Shown here in pieces: positions 44,925 to 56,439 of a stretch of 64,000 nucleotides of DNA. Every line of letters starts with the position of its first letter. Position 1 is the first letter of the stretch. A program made the position numbers and the translations under genes. The notes below the pieces were generated by a model. The model worked only from the letters and a program-made list of their open reading frames with translations, was not told the origin of the DNA and did not search any database. Source of the DNA: Ryuthela nishihirai (lineage: Eukaryota; Arthropoda; Arachnida; Araneae; Heptathelidae); the NCBI GenBank assembly GCA_038380435.1, contig JAWZYU010000056.1, forward strand, positions 2,170,001 to 2,234,000, written 5' to 3'.

Positions 44925-45260
44925 GGTTATTTAACCTCTGAGAGGCACTTTTTTGCCTACAATGACTAAAGGCCAGGTTACAAGGACCCCGAGGGCTTAG
45001 AAGGTTGTGAGAAGGGGGTCCCACTGCATAGCTGTTACGATAGAGTGATCGCAGACTTCCATCAAGTGTTTAATGTCCCCAGGGCAGAGTTCTCCTGCAC
45101 AGAGGAGGGACATTCCATCCAATGGACATCGGCCTTTCCAAGCTCATCGGTGTTGTCTACTGACAGAGAGGAGGATGGAGATTTAGTGGAGATAAATCTC
45201 AACAATTTCACAGTTGGGACTGGGGATTGCAGATTAGAAGCCAGGCGCTCTCTGTTATGA
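44925..45260 (-). mobile_element. SINE-A, minus strand, in duplication A
   Basis: aacctctgagaggcactttt, aaggccaggttacaaggacc, ccaagctcatcggtgttgtc and ggagataaatctcaac anchors. Paired with 63185-63530 in copy B. Confidence 0.85.
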
Positions 45261-45777
45261 GATAACGTTTTCCCCTGCAGTTGGCTCTCTCGTTAGAACT
45301 GTGATCCTAAGTCAGGAGTTTAAAATCAAAACCATATGAGAAGGTGAATCAGTCACTTTTCGTTATATGGCAGGTCGGATTTCATTTTAATAATAAGTAA
45401 AATATAGTTACTTCCATTTTTTTTAATCTTACATAATTTTAATACAAAAGCATGAAACTAACTATACACCCCAGAGGCGTATAATGATAAATAAATAAGG
45501 AAGCCAATAGTGCTGTGTAGATTGCCGGATTATTACAGTTTAAGTGAATCAACGGTGCATGCTATTAAAGAATGATGTGGAAAATATTAGAGACTGAGTT
45601 ATAGCAAAGATCAGTATGAGCATCTAGAATCCCTTAATTGGAGTGAAGAAGAGACAGAGCCAATTAATCTTCCCTTCAGTGTTGTATATGTTCAGGAGTT
45701 CCGGTACAAGGCTCAAAGCTTCACTGAAGAAATTGATCTTGACTCCATCATGGGATGAAGGTTTGACTTTAAGATTA

Positions 45778-46205
45778 ATTTCGAATAACTCCATTCATGT
45801 TACAGTGAAATGACCGGGATGGCAATCAGAAGGAGACTACTTCCGTTTTGAAACCTTAGCTCGTCTTCATGGTTGGATTGTTTTTTCTCCGAACATCACG
45901 GTTTTGTCCACAATGGGCTGAATTGAGAGTTTACAAATAACCCGAGGACTCAGAGAAGGTTGGGGGAAGGAGATCCACCAGACAGCTGCTAGGAGGCAGA
46001 TGGAAACTCCTGTCAAGGTCATCCAGAGTGTTCTTTAATGTGTACAGTGTATGGTTCTCTCCTGCAAACGGAACCACGATTCAACGCTCCAACAGATGGA
46101 TGACGACCTTCCCAAACCCATCGGTACGTGCTTTCAGTGCAAGAAACATCCATACGTTACCTGGGGCTCGAACCCACATCTTTCTTTTATCAGTTCATTT
46201 TTATC
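45778..46205 (-). mobile_element. SINE-A plus shared flank, second copy of the 18970-19400 unit
   Basis: Same flank and the same SINE-A as 18970-19400 with few changes (gtttacaaataacccgagg, cctgcaaacggaaccacgat, ctggggctcgaacccacatc). It lies immediately after the end of duplication copy A, and the window ends just as copy B reaches the equivalent point. Confidence 0.8.
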
Positions 46206-46428
46206 ATTCATCTTCTCAAACTTTGGAATTTGCGTTAGAGTAAACAGGATAAACAAGGCTTGAGACGTTCAGTTCACTTTCCAGACGTTGATAATTAGTC
46301 AGACACTAAGCATTTTTATTCAACTGGATATAAATAGCAAGTAGTTACCAAAGGAAACGTTTCTGGTCGTTGTTGCGCACATTAACAATTGCATGCTTTG
46401 TTTGTAGCTCTCGTGGTACAGGGATATA

Positions 46429-47059
46429 CAGTACTGTGCGAATTAATTGGGACAAGCGAAGCAAAGCCTTCAGAACCTCTTCGACCCGGCCACATTCAGC
46501 AATCTCCCAAACACCCACCCAAGATCATGTTTTGGGGATGTTTCACAGCTCCCGTGCCACAGACGCTTCACCCATTGAAGGAATGACGGACAGCAAAAAG
46601 TACATAGGCGTTCTGGAGGCGAAAATGGTCCCAACACTGCAGAAGCTGTTTCCTAACGGCGATGGGGTATTTCAACAGGATCTGGCTCCATGCCACAATT
46701 GTAAGCTTGCTAAGAGCTTCTTTACCCAGCAATATTTGAAAGTATTGGAGTGGCCAGGAAATTCACCCGATCTAAACTCCATTGAAAATTTGTGGGCCAT
46801 TATTAAAGCGCATATGTAAGATGGATTGCACGACGAAAACCAAAATGATAGAAAGTGTCATGAAAGTGTGGTACCACGACCCTGAAGTGAAGGAGATGTG
46901 TGGAAAGCTAGTGGCATCAATGGTTGAGAGGGTGAAAGAAGTAATTAAAGCTAAGGGGGGTCACATGAACTATTAACTACACTATTAAACAAATAAATAT
47001 TTTAGTTGTGTCTTTGTTACTGCATTTTCCTATTGTCCCAACTAATTTGAACAGTACTG
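46429..47059 (+). mobile_element. Tc1-like element, 5'-deleted, inserted in the zinc-finger gene
   Basis: 631 bp with TA at 46427-46428 and 47060-47061. Ends cagtactgtgcgaattaatt and aattagtt-type reverse (aactaatttgaacagtactg). It encodes the C-terminal half of a transposase in three frames: PKIMFWGCF near 46520, then MTDSKKYIGVLEAKMVPT, DGVFQQDLAPCHN (second catalytic Asp), EWPGNSPDLNSIENLW (third acidic residue), and GKLVASMVERVKEVIKAKGG. The helix-turn-helix and first catalytic region are absent. Confidence 0.92.
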
Positions 47060-47714
47060 TAGCTAGAGCCTCCTAGAGGTGGGTATTTTCCAATTTTCAC
47101 TTCAGCGAAAAGAATTTCATCTAAAACCCAGCCACTCTGGGAACCTTCATATTCTTCACAGGAAGCTTTAACTTTCTCATAGGCCAGTCGAAGATCGTTC
47201 TTTAAATCGAGAACTGGAAGACTTGTGATGCAGTTACTCCTAAAGAAAGGATTACTATATTCATCTGTGGAGAGGCAGGCTTTTCGGACAAAATGCAATC
47301 TCACCACTAAGTACCACTTGATTGTCTGCTTCAAGTGCAATTCTTCTTGTAGAATTCAATTCCACGAATCATCAAGGAAAACAATCAAATCATGTCTCCT
47401 CTCCTCATTAGCCATCAATTTCCGCATTGATAGAATGTCAGAGAAACGGCACGGGTCGTCTTCTTTTTCATCGTGCTCATTACTCCTCTTTTTTATTTTG
47501 CAGACATCCATCATCTGCAGAACGTTTCCTCTTCTCATTTATGTGATGTGTACGTCGGATATGCAGCTCATAATTATCTTTTCTACTAAAGGTCGTCCAC
47601 AAACTTCGCATTCAAAGTTGAAACTATTCTTATGAGAGATTAGATGTCGCTCAAAGTTATTTTTCCTTGCAAATGTAGCTGTACAAGCCACACAATGGAA
47701 AAGCGCTCCTTTGT

Positions 47715-47762
47715 CATGAGATTATGATCTATGAAGTCATGAGATTATGATCTATGAAGTCA
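47715..47762. repeat. 23-bp tandem duplication in the zinc-finger pseudogene
   Basis: atgagattatgatctatgaa followed by gtc occurs twice in direct succession and breaks the frame between fingers one and two. Confidence 0.9.
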
Positions 47763-47949
47763 TATTATCTTATGACGGTCCAAGCTTGCAGGATGAGCGT
47801 AGACCATTCCGCAATCTTTACACTCATAGTCTGCAGAATCAGCATACAAACGCGTTGGCACTGGACTGCTCCACGAACACAAATGAAAATAGTCGCGGCT
47901 TCCCTTCGTTTTATAATCTTGTATAAAGTCACTCTAAAATAATATTAAA

Positions 47950-50900
47950 TGTGAATCAAATGCCGATACCCTCAAATTTTCATCGAACATTTAATCGCTA
48001 CATCAGAATAAAATTTAATATTAATCGTCGTATGGTCGTATGGTGGAGTGGGAGTAAGTAGGACAGAGATATAGATTCGATAACGCCAATCTATAAATTC
48101 ATTGCGAATCCCCCCCCCCCCCGAAAAATATATCAAAGTTAATAAGACTGAAAGTAATTGAATCTGCATTTATAATAATCATTTTTCATTCAAATTAATT
48201 AGACAGAAAAATTAAGATTTCTAATGTACTTAAATTATCTAATCAAAAAACAAATACAAACGCAACAAAATCCTAATTAATAACAGTTAACACTTTTTCA
48301 ATTACATTGAAATGACACATGCGGTACTTATGACTTCCTCTAGTCCCCGTTGATAAAGAGTTCTGTAAAATTTGTACGCCTACCAACCAACATAATACGA
48401 AACACTATTTTCCTAAAGTATAATGTGAAAGAAGTTAATAAGCTTCTGTTTGACTCACAAGTTCACTTCCAGTAACACTATTTTTTCCGTGTAATGAAAT
48501 AAAAAACGTTTTTCAGAAAAAGAAAACTAATATTCGCTAGTATCTATTCTAAGTTTTTTTCCATATATATATATTGCTAATATATATTTTATAATTTTTT
48601 TAACCTTATGACACGATATCAGAACATTTGTATTAAGCAGTAATTCTTAAAGCTAATTATTTCGAAAATATCCATTATGAACACTATTGAAATGGTGCTA
48701 GTAACTTGCTGCAATTAACACTGTGATTGTCAATTTGTTTTTTATATAAATTATTGAAGGCAAACATATGCCACATCGCCATGCGTATGTCGAAACGATT
48801 GTGTGCGAAATACCTTTTTCGTAGTCAGATCGTGCAGAAATATCAAACCTGAATTATCTGTATTGCATGTATTAACATTAAGATACAACGTAAATCAGAA
48901 AATAAATTTCTTAAACACTGTACATATATTAAATTCCCCCTCTCGCCACAAAAAGTTTCCATTTAAATTATTTTAACACCTATATTTTATGAAACAATAC
49001 CACAAAAACATATAAAGGACTCTATGATTAAAATGAACTGCAAGCTAGTAATAGCTATATCTGCAAAGTCAGAATCTGCCACAGTTGAAACGTATTCAGG
49101 ACTCAAGTTGCAAGCTTACACTGAGTCCTAATGCAATCGAGAACACCAACAATAGTAAATGCGGCGATAAATCGAGAAAGCGACCACAGCGCCACGCTTT
49201 CTCAACGAAACAATTCAACTTAACATTCTTACAGCCAACGATCATTTGTAAACTTGACGGGAGAAACCCTAGAAGCGATTCTAAGTAATTCTCTACTAAA
49301 TATTTATGTCGGTAGCTCTTTTCTGCAATCCAATATATGTAACATAATGTTATAGTTATTTGTTAAGTATTTTCAAGAATGGGAACAAATATCGTTAGTA
49401 GTGTTCGAGTCTTTCAAAAGTTCTACTATTTAACAAATATATCAAATTAAATTTCCCTCATTACAATGAAGCTTTACATATTTGGAGGAGTTACACATTC
49501 TGAAACAATCTTTGCGTTGAACACAGAATTACTTTATTCAGTCTAACAACAGGATCATTTCGAGTTGAATGTCACATTACAATGATATGTGAAGTCAGCG
49601 CAATGAGACATGGTTGCAACTGCAACGACTTTTTCATGTGACATCACTTTTATCTTTTGAGCACATTTGATCTGAAAATATTTCTGATGGCCTCACAAAG
49701 ATTTGGCTTCGTTCTGAGAAATAAAACAAATGTTATTGATCATTAGTGTAATAAAATACGTTAAATGAAAGCATTTATACAATTCCATTATGCTCCCTAA
49801 ATATAAAAATACCCTATAAAGCATCTGCTTAATCCTACATTAGGCTAAATATTGAAGCAATAACAGTAAATTTCGCATTGCGGGATAACCATAATTCTTA
49901 TTACCTTCCGAGGAACTATGATTGTAGGAACTTCCTTGGAAAATTATTTAAAGCTTTATCTTTTACTGTTACCTAGACTCAAAAGAATTCCCATTTAAAT
50001 GGGTTTGTCTTCATTTTCTACCTTTGTTCTCGTTCACCGATCTTGTTAATATTACAAAAATTATTTCCTCTAATTTAGTACGAATTCATTATATAACTAT
50101 ACAAATGAAGTTGGTAGCGCTCTCGTGTCTTTTGAAAGTGCTGGTAACAGAGTATTAAAATCGAAATAGGGAAATTTGCTACTTCTGCCTTGAAAAAGGT
50201 TTTTCCTTAACTGTATCATAACATATTTTAAGGAATACAACTAGTAAGTTGACAATGAGTTGTATTATTTCATCTTTATTAAAAATCATTAGATTTTAGA
50301 AAAATTAAAAATTTATTTCGCTATTCTTATTATTTAACTCGCTTCAAAAAATGAGTTGCTGTTTGCATTTTATCTTCTGTCTGTCTGTAGATATTGAATG
50401 TTTTTGGTTTTAACAGATAAATGAAAAATCCTTTTTTGTTCCATAGGTATCAAAAATTATTACGATTAAACCTTTTTTTTGATAATTTAATAATTTAAAT
50501 TTTGATATTTGGTGGTTGAAATTTTCGAATTTTCAAAAGTTTCTCAAATGTTTAAATAATAATTTAAATTAAAAACTGTATCCATGCTACGAAATAAATA
50601 ATTTGTACTACAGTGTAGTGATTAAGGAATTTTCACTCATTGCAAGATTCCCCCCCCCCCTCTACGTCACAAGAGAGTGAGTGGGAAAATGAAACCATCT
50701 TTCAAAGAGACAAATTAAAAATTACTTTTTGAGTCAGATAGGCAGAGATAAAAAATTATTCTTCACATTATTTTAATTAGCCATTAGTTCACATAAGAAA
50801 GAGTTTTCGTTGTGGGAAAATAACGAATTTCATTCTATTTGAAAACAAGTATTCTGCATTCGCCAAAGGCGATATTATATTCTTTTAGCATTTGTAAGTG

Positions 50901-51805
50901 ATCACATGGACATTTCCTTTTAAAATGTGAAGGCTAAAATAAGTTAATCTTGCTTAAAATATACAAAAATTTAAGTTGAATAATACTTATTCTCTATTTT
51001 ATAGCTTACTTTTATGATGACATTTTTCGGCTACAAAGTAATGAAACGCCCTCAGCAGCCTTAATATTTTTAAAAAAGCTTTGAAAATGTGTTTACTTGA
51101 ATGTAAGCCATATATAGTACTATAGTTCTAATAACGTTAATATTCCTTCGGTAAATATTGCTAATACAGAAATATCATGTTTTTAATTTAAATGTTTTGA
51201 GGTTTCAATCAGCATAAACCATACTATACATTATTAATGCTATGTTTTCTGACCTGAATGAATTCAAACATTTAAGCTAGTTTTAGAGTTGAAGTTACAT
51301 TAAGTTTCTAAAACCATAAACATGAATATTAAATACAGTTCAAAAACTGAATTAAGAAAAGCGGAAAGGAACTGCTAAATATTTACTAATTTTAACAAGG
51401 CTACATATCTGAAATAAAAGTAACTTTGAAGCATAAAACTTTTAACTTGCTTCTAGCGGTATTACAAATGACGATTAAATTTTGTTGCCAGATATATTTT
51501 TTGATCGCAGTAAAAATATGTCAATACCAAAGAAGGGGTACGATATAATTCAATAAGTGGTTAACTCATTCTCAAAAAATGCCATTTTAAATGAAATGTA
51601 ATTTCCTATAGCAAAAAAACTGTCGTGAGTTACAATTGGTTTTGAACACTGGTGTATCCTTGCATAACAGGCACGAGATGCTTTATATCGATTTGAACGG
51701 AATAAGCGTTTTTGTATTTGGTATTCAAGTGTTTTTAGTTCGTTTTAGAAAATGAGGTACACATATTTAGACATTGTAGATCAGCTGTCTAAACGTCTAT
51801 CGCAG
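47950..51805. other. AT-rich region without recognised genes or elements
   Basis: Contains C-runs at about 48108-48122 and 50649-50659, TA-rich runs near 48566, and short frames (e.g. 49085-49288 plus) with no domain signal. It is the longest element-poor stretch of the window. Confidence 0.45.
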
Positions 51806-51806
51806 G

Positions 51807-52075
51807 CGGGTCCAAACTTTTGACTTCCCTGGGCCACAATGAGTGAAGGTGAATTGTTTTGGTCCGCACAAAAAATATATAATATAGTTAATGTATATGG
51901 ATAATAAAATTTCATTTATTTTCTCATGTTCTTTATTATAAAATTAAAAAAGGGCAACATAAAACTAGTGGAATATCAAAAACTCGCTGAAAATCACATA
52001 ATCATGTTGAAAGCATGTGTCGTAAACACGTAAATTTTACGATTTTGTTGGCCATATTGCGTCCTGGAATGATTA
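51807..52075. mobile_element. hAT-like MITE, right end decayed
   Basis: The left end caggcgggtccaaacttttg followed by cttccctgggccacaatgag is a typical hAT terminus/subterminus, with ggtccgcacaaaaaatatat next. A matching ggccatattgcgtcctgg near 52050-52068 would be the subterminal mirror. A clear terminal repeat and 8-bp duplication are missing. Confidence 0.5.
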
Positions 52076-52079
52076 TACA

Positions 52080-52600
52080 GTAATTGTATGGTCACAAGTA
52101 GTGATCCCATTGTATTATGTTGTATATTTGCAAGTAGTAAATAAAATGGTATATGTTTATTCTAGAAACCATTGAGTGTGTGACTCTATACTGAGTTTTT
52201 CTTCTGTGCACTTGCAATGCGAAAGTAGGAGCAGATCAAGATTAGAACCAATTGGCAAAATTAACTAGCGGCATTTTATTGTAGTTAAAATGTTCAAAAC
52301 AAAACGGAATTCCCTTATATGTTATTTCCCCCTTTGTTGCACCCAAATATAGAATTCGGGAAGATCACAATAATATACTTTCGCTAACCATTTCAGTGTG
52401 TCTAGATGAAAGGAGAAAGACTCCAATGCTATTCGCTCTGTTGGTAGTAAGTATCTCTTGAACGTGACCAAAACCAGAAGGTACATACCTCTTTGCGACC
52501 CCTCAATACCTCTTTTGTTTAGGATCTTTTTTTTTTAATTTTCCTTCTCTCTTGCGCTGAGTGAGATACTTATATTTTTCTCACAAGTAGAACTCAATCG
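52080..52600. other. AT-rich spacer
   Basis: Nothing recognised. Confidence 0.4.
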
Positions 52601-52606
52601 CTCCCG

Positions 52607-52944
52607 CTATTTTGTTCTTTTCGTCGTTCGCCTCCCCTGAGTTACAGATCTTTTGCAAAAAGAGAACAGGCGAATCATCGCAATCTGATGCCCGCTGTCC
52701 AGTCGCCACAGCAACTCCAAACTGGACAAAGGATGGACACCGCGTCCTCTCCAGGTGTTCCCCCTTACTCTGTAGAATGGTCCAACAAAGAAAAAGATAC
52801 CTCCTGCTTTTCGTGTGTGTGCTGTGCGTTCTTCGTTCCTCAGAAACAATAACGTGCAGCTATCTCATTTGCTCGTACAGAGTCCCGAGTGGATTCCGAC
52901 AAACGTCAAGTGACCTAGGACTTAGAACTTACCTCTGGGGATAA
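52607..52944. other. GC-richer stretch with overlapping ORFs on both strands
   Basis: Plus-strand frame 52612-52944 (110 codons) contains an internal MVQQRKRYLLLFVCVLCVLR that resembles a signal peptide; the minus-strand frame 52607-52849 overlaps it. Neither is recognised. It adjoins the candidate microexon and could belong to a real locus. Confidence 0.25.
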
Positions 52945-52971
52945 GTACGCCTCGTATTTGACTCCCCGTTC
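52933..52971 (-). CDS. Candidate 39-nt microexon
   Basis: On the minus strand, a 39-base stretch is bracketed by a good acceptor (caattgtttcag) and a consensus donor (cagaggtaagt). It is a multiple of three and its phase-0 reading is open, ERGVKYEAYLSPE. In-frame microexons of this size are typical of neuronal and other regulated transcripts. No flanking exon is identified in the window and the protein is unknown. Confidence 0.3.
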
Positions 52972-53099
52972 CTGAAACAATTGATGATACAAGACTGACA
53001 GACGGAATTGGCTGTGTAAGCTACATCAATGATTGGAGTGTGAACAGCAAGGGTCGTATTAGGACTCTACACCGCATTTGTACTTAGAAGAATGAGGTA

Positions 53100-53313
53100 C
53101 AGCCGCTCAAAAAAGTATCCGAACACTATGTTTGATTAGAGAATTCAGAAAAAATATCTGGCAACATTTTTTTTTAGAAATTAGAGATCTGGCAACCTTC
53201 GCGTAGAGTACACGAAGGTTGCCATATAACAAATTTCTAAAAAAATCGTTACCAGATATTTTTTTTGAATTCTGTAATCAACCATAGTGTTCGGATACTT
53301 TTATGAGCGACTG
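53100..53313. mobile_element. Palindromic TA-flanked MITE
   Basis: 214 bp; TA at 53098-53099 and 53314-53315. The arms cagccgctcaaaaaagtatc and gatacttttatgagcgactg extend inward with few mismatches to the centre (aaccttcgcgtag / acgaaggttgcc), so the whole element is one foldback. Mariner/Tc1-type target preference. Confidence 0.93.
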
Positions 53314-54019
53314 TACAGGCATTTTGCCAATTTTGGTTCCCATTTTTCCTTGAGTATATTTTCAAAGTTTATTGCGAAATCTGGCCTAAGCTGATGTGGG
53401 AAACATTTTCTTCCTCGCCACTGAGGTCATCACTGCCCATATCACTGCCCCACTCTAGCAATGTTTGAGAAAATTCAGATTAAATACATGTGTTTACCTG
53501 GAAATCTTAGTATTGTGATGTGTCCCATACATGTGTTTTCTGGTTAAACCCCGAGAGACGGTAGATGAAAAGGTTCCCCACTGTAGAAGTTCCATTTTGG
53601 AAGAAATGTTATAGCATTTAAAGGCCAACGTTTTGGCGGAATGCTGAGTGCGCCCCCCTATAGTTAAAACAATGCCATTTTCACCCTTTCCTCCTTTTTA
53701 TTTTATCCCCTGACTCCTATCAGCCGATTTGGGCATGACACAATTAATAAAAATAGTTTGATTTATATATAAAGCTCGTAAAAAATATAATATGAGCATA
53801 ATGTAAATTTACTTAGAGGCAGGTGAGTATCTGCTGGATTGATTTTGGAAGTCCGCACGCCTTTAGTCAAAATTTTAAATATGTTTGTAAAAAAGAAGCT
53901 TAATTATTTTCAAGCGTGGGCAAATTTGAGTTTGTCACGCCCACTTTTATACAGCTCATCGTCGCCTGGAAAGTGAGAACCTTACCCATTTTAAATTTTT
54001 TGTCACGCCACTCCTTATA

Positions 54020-54385
54020 GTTATCACTGCTCTGAGTAATTGAAATTAGCTGTTTTAATATACTGATAAAATTACCCCTATTTTTCAAAATGGCAACCAC
54101 CTTTTAAACTATACCACATATGTTGAGTTGACACTACTTTAGTTTGCACTATTTGCATTATGTATCGAAAACAACATTACTGAAGTGGAACTCTGAGGGC
54201 TGAAAATGCTCAATAATCTTCCCTCATATAGAATCTGTGAAAAATGATCTTCACACGATAATATGAAAGTTAACGCAGAAATTAAATTTAGCTTAAAACA
54301 TGTTTACAGGAAAAATCACTATTAACGTGGAGGGGACATATTGTGATTAAAAAATAGTGAATTCATGGTGAAATTGATTTCAATT
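54020..54385. other. Segment present in copy B, absent from copy A
   Basis: About 360 bp between cactccttatag and caatttatgtataaaagaca, where A reads cactctttatatcaatta directly. No terminal repeats or coding found, so it may be a deletion from A and not an insertion in B. Confidence 0.6.
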
Positions 54386-54736
54386 TATGTATAAAAGACA
54401 TCGAAATAGAATAAATCTGAAAAGATCTAATTTGCTTATATAATTTACATGAAATTTATTCCGTTATCAATTCCCTATATCCCAACTAGCAACGCAAATA
54501 TAGCTTGAAGGTAAAGTATCAATGCTAAGAAAGGATCCCAAATGAAAATCTCGAATAGTGAGATTTTTGATTCACCGTTACTTATACAAATTCAATTTCG
54601 CCAAATTCTTCGATTGCAATTTGTATCAGCGAATAAATATAACCAGATTGTTCTAAAGCATGAAGTCAAACTCGTCAATATTTGCAGGTGTCTTTGTTTT
54701 AAATATCAGTATCCTAGGACGGCACTATATTTTACG

Positions 54737-55095
54737 GCGAGGCTTGGCTCAATCGATAGCGTGCCAGTCTCGAACCCTGCAGTCCACAAGTTCTAGTCAA
54801 ACTGTACGAGCATAGAAATTTATCTCTGCAACCCCCCAACCCAATATATACACACCCTGCCCTCGGTTAGAAAGAGTACGCCATTGAGCTCGGAAAGGTG
54901 TCCAAAGACATATCGGTTGGTACGTTATGACGTGTCTTAATTGCGCCAAATAGCTATACCCTGCATTTCAAAGAACACGCTGAATGGCCTTGACCAGAGG
55001 ATTCCATCTGTCTCCTAACAGGTGTTCGGTGAATCCCCTTCTATAACCTCCTTTCAGCCCTTATGACCAAACAGTGCTGCTGAAAAGGAAGGAAT
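54737..55095 (+). mobile_element. SINE-A, very old copy in duplication B
   Basis: Paralogue of 37262-37640; also carries the atttcaaagaacacgctgaa tail start. Slightly shorter at its 3' end (cttatgacctggccac is lost). Confidence 0.65.
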
Positions 55096-55133
55096 ATTGT
55101 TCATGTTTGTGTAACATACACTATTATTTAGAC

Positions 55134-55346
55134 CAGTGATTCTCAACCTATTATGCTTCACGTACCCCCTGGAAATGTGTATGTAATTGGCGTACCCATT
55201 GTATAGATAGATAAAAATATAGTTATAGTATAACAATGGGAATGAAATAAAACACACAGACATATATATAACATATATTTGCGACTTTTGAGCTCTCGCG
55301 GCGTAACCCAAAAACTTTACCCCGTACCCCACATTGAGAACCCCTA
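55134..55346. mobile_element. hAT MITE, single-unit paralogue
   Basis: 213 bp; flanks atttagac (55126-55133) and aattagac (55347-55354). Identical layout to 37682-38019 without the 125-bp duplication. Confidence 0.93.
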
Positions 55347-56242
55347 AATTAGACTATAAAATATAGTCGTACAGATAGGAGACCTCTGAACAGTAAGTCC
55401 ATAATAGTCACTATTTAGAAAGTCACTATATAGAAACCAAAATATTTATTCACGTTGTGAATAAATATTGTGGCTCATAGGGTTGTCAGGATGAGACAAT
55501 ATTTTTATCGTTTAAATATTTAATTCCTTTACGTTCTTGAAGATACGTTTCGAGAACGTGCAGGCCGAAATTTATCATCGCCGAAAACGAAATATTTCAT
55601 ATAGATGTAAATCTTTTTAAAGCAGAGCCGTCCAACCCAAACGTATCGAAGATTTATTGTCACTCTATTCTTAAAGAGCAGCAAGCAATAATCTGTACCT
55701 GAAACAGAAAAAACACAGTTCTAATGAGCAATAAAAAGGAATAAAGAAACTATGCTTTTAGCAAATCAAATATCTTGGTAAAAAAACAAAAATATGCATT
55801 TTTAATGAGTACTTTGAATTGGAAAAATAATTTACTTATTCACATAAAAATATTTGGTCAATGATTGAAAGAACTGAGCGAGATTTTGTATATTATTTGT
55901 TTTATGAGCAGCTGTTTGAATAATGGACCAGTATAAATAAGCGCAATAGCTTTTTTTTAAATTGTGTCATGGCTTCCATTGGTAACCACGGACCTAGATT
56001 TCCCCACAGGAAGTAGGGAGGTTAGTGGATTAAACGAAAGCTACCTCTTAAAGTAAATTTATTTGTTTTCGTAGTGGTAGTTTGGTCTGCGACAATTCCT
56101 GTGGACAGTAACTGAGAAGGACAATTCGGTAGATGAGATTTTGGGGTATAAGACAATTCGGTGGATGAGAATTTGAAGTCTACGACAATTCAGTGGAAAT
56201 AGAAAAACATTTAGAAGTAATTTTAAATTAAAAAAATAATAA

Positions 56243-56369
56243 TAAATACCCCCTCAAGCAGTTGCTTGCCACAGAGGTCTGACAGGAGAATATCAGTAAC
56301 ATCGTGCCTCGAACCCAAGACCCTTAGATGACTAGCCAAGCGCTCTAACCACTCGGCCACGGGACGGCG
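56243..56369 (-). mobile_element. SINE-B in duplication B, internally deleted
   Basis: Same insertion as 39117-39315, lacking about 70 bp between gacaggagaatatcag and cgtgcctcgaaccc. Confidence 0.9.
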
Positions 56370-56439
56370 ATTTTTTTTTTTTACTTACTGAACCTAATTA
56401 AAATACACTTTCGATTAGTGAACAAAACCAATCCTTCTT

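Larger units (their letters stand above)
36545..45795 (+). repeat. Segmental duplication, copy A
   Basis: Collinear direct homology with copy B (53567 to window end). Anchors along the whole length: 36570/53590, 37040/54500, 38100/55400, 39420/56470, 40540/57590, 41820/59730, 42600/60505, 43560/61465, 44350/62230, 44880/63150 and 45760/63960. A sampled 79-bp stretch (43021-43099) differs at 9 positions. Copy A is shorter because it lacks B's insertions. Confidence 0.93.
46270..47860 (-). pseudogene. C2H2 zinc-finger / GSSY-domain gene split by a Tc1-like element
   Basis: Minus strand. About 47775-47840 encodes a finger start (YECKDCGMVYAHPASLDRHK); 47634-47700 a complete C2H2 finger (CVACTATFARKNNFERHLISH, C-x2-C-x12-H-x3-H, given here in part); and 47560-47625 a third finger with a one-base deletion. 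Then comes an acidic/basic linker (KKRSNEHDEKEDDPCRFSD), then IKWYLVVRLHFVRK, GWVLDEILFAEVKIGKYPPL and GSSY at about 47065. There the Tc1-like element intervenes. Beyond it, at 46426 and below, the same frame continues IPVPRELQTKHAIVNV and a NNDQKRFLW stretch before a TAA. From memory, this order (fingers, SGW, GSSY, N.DQ.CF.W) occurs in large arthropod proteins associated with mobile elements, some linked to family B DNA polymerases; that link needs testing. Stops and a 23-bp duplication make it a pseudogene. Confidence 0.55.

Noticed and set aside
48104..48124. C-run as a regulatory or quadruplex element
   Set aside because: A simple homopolymer; the window has several (4447, 42268, 50649, 62790) and no context supports a role.
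49085..49288. 67-codon plus-strand frame in the element-poor region
   Set aside because: No domain, no start context, and no splice or promoter signals.
51807..52075. Full hAT MITE with defined right end
   Set aside because: The left end is convincing but no inverted right terminus or 8-bp duplication could be matched, so only a decayed element is claimed.
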